From Ifrita kowaldi (taxonomy: Eukaryota > Chordata > Aves > Passeriformes > Cinclosomatidae): a stretch of DNA of 64,000 bases. The position numbers and the translations under genes are program-made. Positions 26,646-38,081 of this stretch are shown in pieces (position 1 is the stretch's first letter; the number at the start of each line of letters is the position of its first letter). The notes under the pieces were generated by a model. It did no database searches. It was not told the origin of the DNA and worked only from the letters and a program-made list of their open reading frames with translations. The stretch is taken from positions 1 to 64,000 of the forward strand of contig VZRS01001504.1 of the NCBI GenBank assembly GCA_013398055.1. Direction: 5' to 3'.

Positions 26646-26712
26646 CCGGTGACAGTGTAGCAGTGACTGCTGCATTAGGTACAGCAGTCAACTAGCAATA
26701 CACTGCCTACCA
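26646..26712 (-). ncRNA. miR-449 family hairpin 2 (449c-like)
   Basis: Minus strand: mature region TAGGCAGTGTATTGCTAGTT (26684-26709) is nearly identical to human miR-449c through its first 18 bases. The 3' arm GCAGTCACTGCTACACTGTC folds back on it with a loop of about 12 bases. Confidence 0.9.
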
Positions 26713-27287
26713 GACACAGACTCCTTATGAGGGAGATGCCTCCTGAAATAGTGTGCCTGGAAACATTTGTCATTTTCTCCCTAAATTCAGCATTATGCAC
26801 CTGTTTTAAGGTTCATACATCCATATATACAAGTTCAAACAGTATATAGTGTCAAGAAATAAATGTCACAAGTGCCTGACTCAGGAAGACTGGAATAAGA
26901 GCAATAGTATAAATCCCGTGTGGAGTTCCCAAACTGTCCAAAAGGAACTGGATACTGTTGCAAACAGTTTCTTGCCTTAACGCTATACCGGTAGGACTAC
27001 CAGTGTAGTGTTACCTCCACAAGTTAATTTGCATCGTACACACTTACTTCAGTCCTTTTCTCTGTGGGACGTTTGCTTATGATCACTGTTGCAACCCTGC
27101 CCTTAGTCTAAATGAGCCCATAGTCAAAATCAGTATAGTCAATTTTATTTTGAAATTAGAATTATCATTGGCTACTCCATAGTGCAATTTACCTGTAGGT
27201 TACAAGCCACAGGATACCTCTATTTACAGCCAGCTAATGGAGAATGAATAAAGGTTTCAGGATTGAAGCTCATCAATGTAGTCTACG

Positions 27288-27309
27288 TGGAGGTAAAATT
27301 TTACCTCCA
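27288..27309. repeat. Perfect 22-bp palindrome
   Basis: tggaggtaaaattttacctc followed by ca is self-complementary over 22 bases. It lies inside the miR-449 intron between hairpins 1 and 2. No known element was recognised. Confidence 0.9.
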
Positions 27310-27606
27310 ACACTCATTTTGTTGAAAGTCCTTTGAACTCATGCTGGAAAGGAGGTACTGAGTTAGACACATTGTACAAAAGCCAATTAATACTGTATTT
27401 GAAGCCTTCACTTTGTTCCTTCAGAATTGGTCTTAAATCACTCAAAATAAATCTTTACTCAATACAAAACAAAACACAAAACATTTACTTCCTTGAGTGG
27501 TGCTGCTGTTAGCAGCCACAGAAAGTACGGGCTAATTGAGTTCTCCTTGTTCCACAGCAAGAGGAGGCCACCTCTGAGTTTTCCATGATGCTTTTGAATG
27601 AAACAA

Positions 27607-27675
27607 TATGGAGTGCAGCTAGCAGCTGTGGACGCATCAGAGACGACAGCCAGCTAACATGCACTGCCACACTGT
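27607..27675 (-). ncRNA. miR-449 family hairpin 1 (449a-like)
   Basis: Minus strand: mature region TGGCAGTGCATGTTAGCTGG (27649-27669) resembles miR-449a, with a one-base deletion and T>C in the centre. The 3' arm ACAGCTGCTAGCTGCACTCC pairs with it. It is the first hairpin after CDC20B exon 2. Confidence 0.9.
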
Positions 27676-28497
27676 TACATTCTCTTCAGTTTTGGCCATT
27701 AGTGCCCCTTCACCACCCTAAAGTTTTGTCTCCTAGAACTCAGTTGTTGCTCACTGCAGCAACATGGCTTTCCCCTAAGGGGTCACTTACATAAAATACA
27801 TATGTTGAAGCAATATTCTCAGCATGCTAGAGGTTACATTTCTATGTCATCGTTATATCTAATGGCACACTGCTTGTCTCTTGTCTCAATGTTTTTCAGT
27901 ATGGTCAATCCCACCAACACCTTTACTTCCCACTTCATCAGTTTGTATGTTGCAGTCTTACCTGGTTTTGTGATTTATGTCAACTCATTAAGACACAAGC
28001 TGCCCGTGTTTTATCTATCGATTACTGTTAAGCACTTATTTTTGTGATTAACAAGTTTCCTACCTAGGTTCCTACTGTACTTGTGAGTTCTTTGTTGTCT
28101 CCCTTATCATTTACCACCCTCAAAACGTGGATAAGTGAGCTTGTATGGAAAGAGAGCTCTGCAAATCTATCCAACCCCTTCAATCAGGTCAAGTAACTTT
28201 TGCTTTGAAGAGTAAGCAGTCCCTCTAGTGCACTAGGAGAGAAGCCCAAAGGCGTTTTTGTTTCCTCCCCTGAACAGATGTCAGTTTACCACAACTTATG
28301 TTTTTCTGGTATTGCAGATGCCACACTTGAGAAAGTGTGATAAGGATTAATAAAAAAGAATAAAAATTACGTGTTGTGGGGTTTTTTTTCAAAATCGCTT
28401 ATTTCTATTCCCTCCTCCCTCCCTCCCCCAGAAGTGTACAGTGGAACTCTCAGTTCAGTGTGTACAAAGGAATGCAAATGTCTGTGACTATCCTTAC

Positions 28498-28569
28498 CTT
28501 AGCAGCTCTCCGTGGGCTTTGCCTTCTGCTCCACTTCAGGTCTTTTCCAAGTGTTCTCATCGCGTCATG
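28498..28569 (-). pseudogene. CDC20B: CDC20B exon 2
   Basis: A 72-nt exon with acceptor tttttttcaag and donor gtaagg. The readable frame contains MRTLGKDLKWSRRQ, matching the mammalian MRVLSKDLKQKR block. That frame starts at phase 0, while exon 1 leaves two bases of an unfinished codon. Splicing as drawn meets a stop (TGA) within four codons. The miR-449 hairpins lie in the intron that follows, as in mammals. Confidence 0.65.
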
Positions 28570-28639
28570 CTTGAAAAAAACACAGAGACACAACACTTAG
28601 CAACCGCGCAGCTCAGTTTATTCACCCGAAATCACCCTC

Positions 28640-29200
28640 TATCCAGCCTCGTTGCTGGCGAGGCTTCCCCGGGAGCCACGGCCCCGGGGACAAGGCAGAG
28701 CCGCAGAGGAGGACATCCCCCCGGCCGCTGTCCTTCCCAAGGCACCGGCAGACCCTGCACCCCCACGGGGCACTGTTACCAAAGCAAGTCCTCATCCCTC
28801 CTGTTCGTCCCCCGGGCGCGTTTTTCTAATTTCCACTCCATCTCTGTCGGTGCTGGCTGAAGCACTGAAGGAGAGGTGCCCTGGAGCAGGATCCCTCCGA
28901 GCGGGTCGGCCCACAGGAGGGTAAAGGGATGGTCCCGGCAGGTGCGTGGCAGGGAACCTACTCGCACGGCAACCTGTGCGGAGGGAAACTTATAGCCCCG
29001 CCAGCCCTCGGGGCGCCGGTCCGCGCTGGGAGGCGGTGCCAGCTGCTCCGCCGCCCACCGCACCGTGCCCTGGCGCCGCACNGCTGCCCGCCCCGCCGAG
29101 GCCACTGTGTCACCTCCCCAGCCGTGCCCCCTGGGGCTGCCCCGTGGCCGTGCCACGGTCTGGGGGTAACATCACCTCCGACCTTGCCCTCTGCCTCTGG
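28640..29200 (-). promoter_or_regulatory. CpG-rich promoter region of CDC20B / pri-miR-449
   Basis: A GC- and CpG-rich block surrounds the CDC20B start exon, with one unknown base at 29082. It is the only CpG island near the miR-449 cassette, so it is the likely start of the primary miRNA transcript. No TATA box was seen. The transcription start is not defined. Confidence 0.5.
28780..28841 (-). pseudogene. CDC20B: CDC20B exon 1 (coding part)
   Basis: The ATG is read from 28841 downwards and the peptide begins MEWKLEKRARGTNRRDEDLL, very close to the mammalian CDC20B start (MEWKLER...). A donor gtaaca follows at 28779. The exon leaves two bases of a split Trp codon, which exon 2 does not complete in frame. 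It sits in a CpG-rich stretch consistent with a promoter. Confidence 0.8.
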
Positions 29201-29219
29201 AATGGGGCTAGGGCCCCTT

Positions 29220-29665
29220 CACAGAATCAAAGAATCACAGAATCAATTAGGGTGGAAAAGACCTCAGACCCTCGAGTCCAAGCTATGACCGAACACTACC
29301 ATGTCAACTAGACCAGGGCACTAAGTGCCAAAGCACTCAGTCTCTGCTTAAACACCTCCAGGGACGGTGACTCCACCGCCTCCCTGGGCAGCCCATTCCA
29401 ATATCTAATCACCCTTTCCGTGAAGAAATTTCTTCTAATGTCCAACCTAAACCTAAAGGCTTGAGGCCATTTCCTCTTGTCTTGTCACTGGCTGCCTGGG
29501 AGAAGAGGCCGACCCCACCAGGCTACACCTTTCGTGCAGTTGTGGAGAGTGATAAGGTCACCCCTGAGCCTCATTTGCACCAGAATAAACACCCCAGCTT
29601 CCCTCAGCTGCTCCTCACAGAACTTGTGCTTCAGACCCTTCACCGGCTTTGTTGCCATTCTCTGC
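29220..29665 (-). repeat. CR1 LINE 3' fragment
   Basis: Minus-orientation CR1 tail beginning aaagaatcacagaatcaatt, with the blocks cagcccattccaatatctaa and cctcttgtcttgtcactggc. It inserted just upstream of the CDC20B promoter. Confidence 0.9.
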
Positions 29666-29669
29666 CCTT

Positions 29670-32600
29670 CTCTTCAGCACACGCTGCACACAAAATCCCT
29701 CACGTCTCACATCAGCTGTTACCCACTGACACTTCGCCTGCTGTGAGGAGCCGGGCACCACCGCACAGGGAACAAGGTCTGAGGGGCAGTGCCACTCTGA
29801 GGCACCGAAGCCAGGCTGTCCGAAACGGAGAGCTGAGTGCAGTGCCGTTTTCTCAGAGCCGAGACTGCGCAAACGGCATCGCAGCCGCGTGCACACTCCT
29901 CTCCAGCTCAGGTCCCCAGATCCAAAAGACAACTCACCACCATCTTACACTACGAGACTCCAAAAATAACCTGCTATCATTTGCCTTTACGTGACAGGCA
30001 AAGGGAGAAGTTGTAGGAGAAAGTGTGAAGAATCGCTTAATGCCAGGAGATGAGTTGCTTATGCATATGTTTTATGGATTTTGCATGCCAGAGGGACAAT
30101 ACACATACTTAGGCGCTCACTTCACCTAAGAAAACCTGAGCACGACTTTGATAGAACAAAGGTAAAACATGTCTTTTCGAAAGATAAGGTTTAGTTAAAT
30201 CAAAAGAGGTAGAAAAAGAAGAATTACTGGTTCATTTAATTTATGGCTTTTTTTCAAAGTAAGTTGAGAGCCATTCTGTTTCAGTACTTGTCATAATTGT
30301 CGTAGAATTTGGGGTGACACCACCCAGGTTTTCAAGAGACAGGTGCAGGCATACTTACAGCATGTAAAAGAGCCCATTTTTCCTATTTCTAGATTTTGGA
30401 TCTGAGAAATAGCATTAAAAATGTTCTTTTCTAAGAGTAAGAAACAGAGTGCCACTTTTTAAATACGCTGAAAGTATTCTTCATTTTCTTACCGTTTCCA
30501 GAAAACAGGAGAGATTTTTCAAATTTTCTGTTGAAAAATAATTATTTGAACCAATGAAAAAGATTCTTCTGCAAAAATCTTCTTATGTAATTTCTTATTT
30601 CCCACCTAATTCTATTTTGCAGCTGCACACTTCACATCTGCAGCAAAACATCACATAAGCAAGATGACAGAGTACGATATTTTTATCGATGCATGTGTAA
30701 TAAGCAATAATTAAATATCAGATGATAGAGTTGTTTTGCCGAATCAAAGTAAAACTATTTCCAAAAAGTGCCACCTTATTACTTCCCTTTGTGTTGGTAA
30801 GGACACAACTAAGCACACCCAGCATACAAAGTGGCTGGGTCACTCAGCACCTTCTTAATGCTTTCTGTAAAACAAACAGCACACAAGGCACTGCTAGCAT
30901 AGCTTCACAAAGGATTGTTTGCAATGCTTCAGTTGCTCGTTTAACTGAATGTGAGTTTTTTCCTACAAGAGTAACGTTTAACGAGCACGGCCAAATATCG
31001 CCACCCTGCCTAACAGCAGACTCTGGCATGCACTGCAAAGCCAGCTCGCTTGAGCACTCAATAAATCACCAACACTCAAGTGAAGTGTATTGAACTATTA
31101 CCTATCAGACTAGTGTTTGAGGCTCTTAACAAACCTTTTTCTCACACTGAAAAGTTTCTTTCAGACCAGAAAACCTGTAACTGTGCAGTTTGTTTGATAG
31201 TAGGAAGAAAGAGGTTGCAGTTGAGAATTGTATGGCTGTAAACTGGAATAAAAGTCAAAAGTCTTTCAAAGTCAACAAGGTTTTGTTCGAGCGAATTAGG
31301 ATTAATTAATGCTGAGCAATTCATTAAAGAGTAAATAGTATGACCCACTGCAACTGGTGTTACAAGCAGTGATTCCTACCTGTGAACCTTCAACTCATGC
31401 ATGCACACATGCACCATGAACATATTATAAGAAAAGATATGGAGGTTTTTGTACAAAATTCCTACTGAACACTGATTAGCAAATGGGAAATGTGCCAAGA
31501 CATTACATTTGGTAGCAGCCTTAAGGTTAGTAGCTCCCTAGGTGAGGTCAGTGGTAAACAAAAATAAGCAGGAGTGCCATGGGGAAGTCTGAATTCATTG
31601 TGTTTGTTGAGGAGGATGTGTTGGATTGTTAGGAAGGTATAACACAAAGGATATCCTCAATACTTTCTTCTTCACTCGAAGCACATGGTATTTTGGAAAT
31701 CGTGTGCTGAATGAGAACTTTGTTGTCCCTTTGAGATTGTAACTGAATTTTAAACAAAGGCAATTTGTTTTAGAAAAGTTGTACACAGCTAAGTGGATCA
31801 CTTCTGTAATGCTTCCAGCACCTCACTGATGTGTCTTCAAAGTGAAATGAAGTCGTCTGGGTCAAGTGTCTTTGTTTCTTTCTCACCGTGGACTCATTTT
31901 AGGCTCCTCATTAGGGAACCTATGCAGCCAATTTCTCAGTTATTTCACTTAAGTACTAGAAACCTTGCTGAAATTTTGTAGCTCACTGTAAAAATCTTCC
32001 CAAATCGATATGCAAGACACCATGTAGCTTGTCCTCACTGGCAGCAGATGGTGCTGATATGTTGTGCCTGGTACTTCTTTAGAAGCTGGTATTCAGGTTA
32101 TCAATACCACAGTAACGTCATTTTTTCTCATCCATTATCCCTAAGATCTTTTAAGAAAAAACTACCATCATCATCATACGTCAGAATTTATCGAGATAAA
32201 ATACAAGTTTATAGTTTGAAGGTGAGGTTTGGACATCAACAGCAAGCCTCACAACATCATCAGAGAATTAAGCACTGACTGAAACAACACATTTCAGGTG
32301 AAGTTGGAATCATCACATCCAGGCTGCTGAACAAGGACCACTGATATCTTTTGGACCCAAGCACTTCAGGATATGATAATGACAGTGTTCCTCGCCAAAT
32401 GATTGCTGACAAGATGTGATGGTAGCTTATACCAGGTTCTGGCAAATAGGAAGATCTCAAGAGCGGTCGTAGTGTCTTAAAAGCAATCGAAGACAGATTG
32501 TCTCCATGTCAGAGAAAGAGGGAGGTGAACAAAACTGGTCTTTAGGTAAGTTTTTAGGAAACATTTGCTTAAGTAAAGGCCTAGTTAGAGAAACCTTGGT

Positions 32601-35600
32601 AGCTAAGGAGCACAGGGACTTAGACATTAAGGGCATATTGGACTGAATACTTCCAGAGATGATGTAGTCCTTGCCCATGACAGCCAGGATAAACTAAGAA
32701 ATGTGCAACAAATTATGTTAAGAAAAGGATTACCATTTAACAGTGTGAGGGATCGGAATAAGATTTACCACAGGTTTGAGTTTCGAAATAGGTGTAAAAA
32801 TTTGTTGAACATACAGAGGTGAAAATTGGTTTCCATTTTGCAGTTGCAAAAAAGAGATTTCTGGGAACCAAGGCCTCCAACTTCCTGCCAGAGGGAAAAT
32901 TATGTCCCAGCTTTGTTATATGCTTACTGAGCAGAGATCCTGAGATATGGAAACATCTTAAATTTTCTTCCTGTATTTCTTCATTGTTCTCTCTAGATTT
33001 TCAGCCAGTATACCAGAAAGATCCCAATCTTGTTGCCTGCTCAGTGCTTTAGTGCTTCTGAGTGGGTTAGAGGAACAGTTTTCACAGCGATACAGACAAA
33101 ACACTGGGCCTTTCTAAGTGGTTGACAGTTGTAGAAGATGGTGGTTCTCATTTATTAAAGGGGGGTTTGACCCTCAAGTATTTCTACCTGCAATGGAAAG
33201 CAAAGCAAGCAAGGGGAAGGAAGGAATCAGGAAAGAAAGAGGGACTCAATTCATGTAGCTGTTCTCATCACATCATTTCACACTGCAGTGAGCAGCTGTT
33301 GTTTAGACTCCAGAATGAAATATTGTTGACCAGGTAACTGGAATATTCTGGCAATGAACTCAAAGCTTCATTTTAGCTCTACAATGAACTCAAAGCTTCA
33401 TTTTAGCTCTACAAAGGAGACGTAATTAAGAGGACAAGAGGAGGAAATAGTTCCTGCTTCTTTGCTGGGGCTTACATTAAAGCCAACAATTAACATCTCA
33501 GTCCAGCACTCTGCTCATTAGAAATCTCCCATTACATTTATCTTTGCCAGCACAGTATAAGTGGTTGTGAACATGAGGGGAGTGACCTCTAGAAATAAAT
33601 ATCCGCTATTACTCTTCAGATGAACCCCAAACATAAAGGAAAATTACATCTCCTATGCAAACAAGTGAGAAAACAAAAAAAAATACGTAACTGTTACCTT
33701 GTGTGCTGCATTCTGTCACAGCAAGGTATTATGTGCATAGACTGGCATATAAAATATTGAATACTGTTTATATACCATTTTTTCTGATTTTTGCCCATTT
33801 GTGCCACACTTTCACCTGTACCTAAACCTCTTTTATTTCCAACATTAAATTTAGCAATAACGACAAGCCTGGCTGGCAAACATATGTGAGGAGATCAAGG
33901 CTCTATTTAGCTCAGGGAGGAATTTGTGTCACCTGTCAGTTTCTGGTTTTATGGGTTTAAAAAGAGAGAGGTGGGGAAAAAAAAGCCAAGAAAACAAGGG
34001 CACCAAGGGATAAGTGCAGTTTGATAAATTATATTAATTTTCATGTAACACACAGTTGACTCCCAGGATTTTCAGTTTTAATGTGACCTTCAGCTTTCAT
34101 AAAACAATAGTCTATTTCTTCATCAGCACGCTGTAGTAATTTCCTGGTTTTGCTTTTCCAAGGATAGATCAAAAGCTGTCCTGCTAGGTCATCCATCTCA
34201 GGCCTTTCTGTTGAGTTTCTCTCTTCAGCGTGTTCTCCCCTTTTTTTGTGCACACTACAAATCCATTTCAGCACACCACTGCTACAGTCTAAGTCGAGGC
34301 TTCCAACATGCTGGGGATCCTGTGCTGGCATTAGGGAGTGCATACAATATAAAACTACATTTTGTTTGGCCTTGGATAAACTCCAACTCAACAAAATAAC
34401 CTATGGGTTCATTGCCAGCTGCCAACTGAGTGCCTAAATAATATTTCATCCTGGAATCCTGAGAGTCTGGATTAATAAACTGCCAAAATACCACTTGGAT
34501 GTGGTTCTTTCCAAAGCTTCCCTAGCAGCTTCTATTGATAGCACAGTATTTATTTCTACATTACTAGTACCAAACTGCTGTATGTTAGTGTACAATTAAG
34601 TATTGCAAAAAGTAATCACAGCTCTGAATCGTTATGAATTGCAACTATATCCAAGGCTTCAGGCACCTGCTGTAGGTGATTCCTCTCATGTGGTCTTGAA
34701 CACTGGGCAAGGTTTCTAACAGTCTTTCCTGGATAAGGGTAATTAACTATACAGCTTAAAAAGCACTGTCATCTCTCATTGCAAATGTGTTTCACTCAAG
34801 TAATTGCTGACAGGTTCAGCTTCAACACCTGTGACTTCCTGAAATTCTGCTGCATCTCCATATGATTCCCCGTGGATATAAGTCTCTGGTTTCACTTCCA
34901 AAGACTAATATTTAGGGAATCGTGTCTGACTGTGTTTTCAATACAGTTGAATGCATAAGCGTTCAGTCGAAAAGTTTTTCTGGGTTTGTTTTTCTGTTTC
35001 ACTCTTTCAAAATTGATCCATTTACAATAGTCAGATCAAAATAGATCTATACAATCAGAAAATATGCCTCACCTCCCTATTGAGATTACGACTTCAGCAA
35101 ACCAGGTATGCAGTTTTCAGATGACGCAGGTTAAGCCGTGCCCTCAGCACTTTACAAACTTAATGTTGAAGATACCCAATTCATACCTTACTCTGTAGGA
35201 GATGTACAACTATTTCAACTATTCCACTTTTTTAGGCCCCTAAAACTCTTCCCTGATGTTCATTGTATAGGTATAGGTCAAATCATCTCTGTCAACCCAC
35301 AATTTCCAAAATTCTTTCCCCTCACAAGAGATACGAGTCCATTCCAGCTTCTCTCAGAGACACTATGAGTCTCTAGTCCTGCAAAGACCTTGGAACTGCT
35401 GGATTCCTGAACCCACTCAAAGGCCCACTGAGACAAAGGAGACTCTGGATTTCACCTGGAGATACAAATTTGATCACAGAATTAAAAAGAGAAGCACACT
35501 GTGAATATACACAAAAACGGAACTATACTAGAGACAACCAGACCAAACAAGAGCAAAATGGTATAAAAAATGTTTAATAAATATCACTGTATCTATTTCA

Positions 35601-36800
35601 CTAATAACATCTTTCTCACAAAGAGGCCAGTGTGAGAGATTCAGCTACTGATTTTACCCTCATCTCTTCCATTCCTCTTTGTTTTGTTGATATGCACCTG
35701 CTCTGCATCACACACCCCAGAATATGCTGAAGTATGTGCTGCCCATTACTCTGATCGTATTAATGCATATTTGATAACTCTAATTAGAATTCTAAATATT
35801 GTATAGAAGTGCTGGGTGCCTACATCTTATCACCTGGGCAGTCATTCCTAGGGCACCAACCAATTTCAAAGAAAATAATAAGAAGGAACTTCCTAAGAGA
35901 AAAAAGAACTTAATCAGGGCTTTTAGAAAGCTGAGCAGTGGTGTGTCACAGGTTCAGCAGTGGTTTTAGAGCACTCTTTACCTCTCACTGTGAAAAATGG
36001 TGCAAAATGTCCCAAGGCCACAACCTGTTGGAAGTCAAACTGAAATATGTTAGGAAACCACCTTCATCTATTTATTTCCACCTGAGATCCACCTGAGTTA
36101 GGGAATTACAAAGCTACTTCTTTGGTGATGGACAGAGAAAGCCCACTGGAGTAGAAGAGCAGGCACAGTTATACTGCTTTTAACAGATAACTCTTTGCAG
36201 CCAGTAAGTAAACTGAGAAGTAAACTTCTCAGGCATTCAGCATCAGTCTACATTAATAAACAGTCCTATGAGCTCAGGATTCATTTAAAGTCAGATGCTT
36301 CAACATTCAAGGCAGAGAACAGATCTCCTAATTTTGAGCAAGAGGGGCAATTTTCTGTTAGTAGTGTAATTCTTTTTATTGCATCCTTCATGATTGCTAC
36401 TTCTAAACATCAATGAAGTATTGAAATGCAAAACAGTTAATTCGTGAGCTCTAGAAATGTCACTTTGGAAGTAGGTCCTCCCTTCTTTTAAAGTTCCCTA
36501 TTCAAATATTTAAAAAACTAAGATAGCCTCAAATCATGTGAGATTCATACCTTACCACACAAACCACACAGGCAGAGCCATCATATACACTTGTGAATTG
36601 GGACTGAGTAGAGAGGTCCTACTAAAGTCACTGGACCCCATTTGCATACTTAAGGTTAAGAGGATGTGCTAGTGTTGTTTGTAGACCTCAGGCCATGGAG
36701 TCCTCCCATGCATGCCCCAGCAGCTCAGTTACTGCCCACGAGAGCTGGGACAGGCTTCATTAAATGGTTCAGGAGCACCTCAAAGCTGAAGCGTGGGGGG
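29670..36800. other. Intergenic region, no gene recognised
   Basis: Lies between the CDC20B promoter and the ERV. Open frames are short and show no family resemblance. A 30-bp tandem duplication (33352-33411) is present. An ancient transposon origin for parts of 32-34.4 kb is possible but was not recognised. Confidence 0.5.
33352..33411. repeat. 30-bp perfect tandem duplication
   Basis: Two identical copies of a unit beginning caatgaactcaaagcttcat, with no spacer. Confidence 0.95.
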
Positions 36801-36864
36801 ATGCAACTGAACACCAGAAGGGCATCATTGGGCTTCAGACGTAGCTGCTGTGGAGACAGAGGGA

Positions 36865-38081
36865 ATTAGACAGCTGAATACCTTGCCTGATATCTCAGAG
36901 AACTCTTCTGCTGTGGGACTGCTGAGGTTGTAAGAACAACAGGTACCAGCTGCTACCAAAATGGTGCAGTGTCAGCAACACCATACCAGCTGGGATCCCG
37001 CAACCCCCATCTGTGAGATGATCCGTGATTCCTGAAGAGCCAGAGGGTGATCCGAAAGACTCGCTGACACTCCAACAGTCCTATATGGCCATGCATAAGT
37101 CCAGTGTGGAGTGGAGACTGGTGATGGACTATCATGGCCTGAATGAAGCCAGACCACCACTGAGCACTGCCATGCCAGTCATGCTGGAGCTTCAGTAAGA
37201 ACTGGAGTCCAAGGCAGCAAAGTGGTGCTACCAATGACATTGCAAATGCATTTTTCGCCATTCCTCTTTCAGCAGAGTGCAGGCCACTGTGCTTTCACCT
37301 GGTGGTGTGTGTGCAATACACCCGGAACCGACTTCCCCTTCCGCAGGGGTGGAAGCACAGCCCTACCATCTGCCATGGGCTGGTCCAGACTGCCCTGGAA
37401 AAGGGTGAGGCTCCAGAACATCTGCAATGCACTGATGACATCATTGTATGGGGTAACACAGCAGGGGAAGTTNATTAGACAGCTGAATACCTTGCCTGAT
37501 ATCTCAGAGAACTCTTCTGCTGTGGGACTGCTGAGGTTGTAAGAACAACAGGTACCAGCTGCTACCAAAATGGTGCAGTGTCAGCAACACCACACCAGCT
37601 GGGATCCCGCAACCCCCATCTGTGAGATGATCCGTGATTCCTGAAGAGCCAGAGGGTGATCCGAAAGACTCGCTGACACTCCAACAGTCCTATATGGCCA
37701 TGCATAAGTCCAGTGTGGAGTGGAGACTGGTGATGGACTATCATGGCCTGAATGAAGCCAGACCACCACTGAGCACTGCCATGCCAGTCATGCTGGAGCT
37801 TCAGTAAGAACTGGAGTCCAAGGCAGCAAAGTGGTGCTACCAATGACATTGCAAATGCATTTTTCGCCATTCCTCTTTCAGCAGAGTGCAGGCCACTGTG
37901 CTTTCACCTGGTGGTGTGTGTGCAATACACCCGGAACCGACTTCCCCTTCCGCAGGGGTGGAAGCACAGCCCTACCATCTGCCATGGGCTGGTCCAGACT
38001 GCCCTGGAAAAGGGTGAGGCTCCAGAACATCTGCAATGCACTGATGACATCATTGTATGGGGTAACACAGCAGGGGAAGTT
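36865..38081 (+). repeat. 609-bp duplication joined by a single N
   Basis: 36865-37472 recurs as 37474-38081 with almost no difference (one seen: cataccagc against cacaccagc). The two copies are separated by one unknown base at 37473. The near identity in an otherwise decayed element and the N at the join point to an assembly overlap rather than a real duplication. Confidence 0.85.

Larger units (their letters stand above)
489..28841 (-). pseudogene. CDC20B: CDC20B, decayed WD-repeat host gene of miR-449
   Basis: Remains of CDC20B, a CDC20/Fizzy-family seven-bladed WD40 protein expressed in multiciliated cells of vertebrates. Recognisable exons on the minus strand, in transcript order: 28780-28841, 28498-28569, 14416-14524, 10417-10506, 5430-5546 (weak), about 2579-2930, 1470-1595 and 489-741. 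Identity rests on the N-terminus MEWKLEKRARG, the motif CENTSCIWKG, the block HHDVQVAQHHVG, the exon starting AINWCPWQSKVLAIG and the exon containing SSLLWLPSELMMGQGLPG. Against function: an in-frame TGA at 2878-2880 and another at 2710-2712; a frameshift between HHDVQVAQHHVG and the downstream NIWPSDPG segment; exon 1/exon 2 and penultimate/last exon junctions that each fail phase by one base; and a last WD repeat barely recognisable. The exon between 14.5 and 28.5 kb was not found. The gene still contains the miR-449 hairpins and nested GPX8. Inference: a unitary pseudogene whose 5' end may persist as the miRNA host. An assembly error cannot explain all the lesions, but RNA evidence is lacking. 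Confidence 0.8.

Noticed and set aside
28960..28990. GGCAAC word near the CDC20B promoter considered as an RFX X-box
   Set aside because: The left half-site does not fit the X-box consensus at any allowed spacing.
34041..34394. 117-residue minus-strand open frame in the intergenic region
   Set aside because: No family resemblance, no splice context and no supporting neighbour; may be an old unrecognised repeat.
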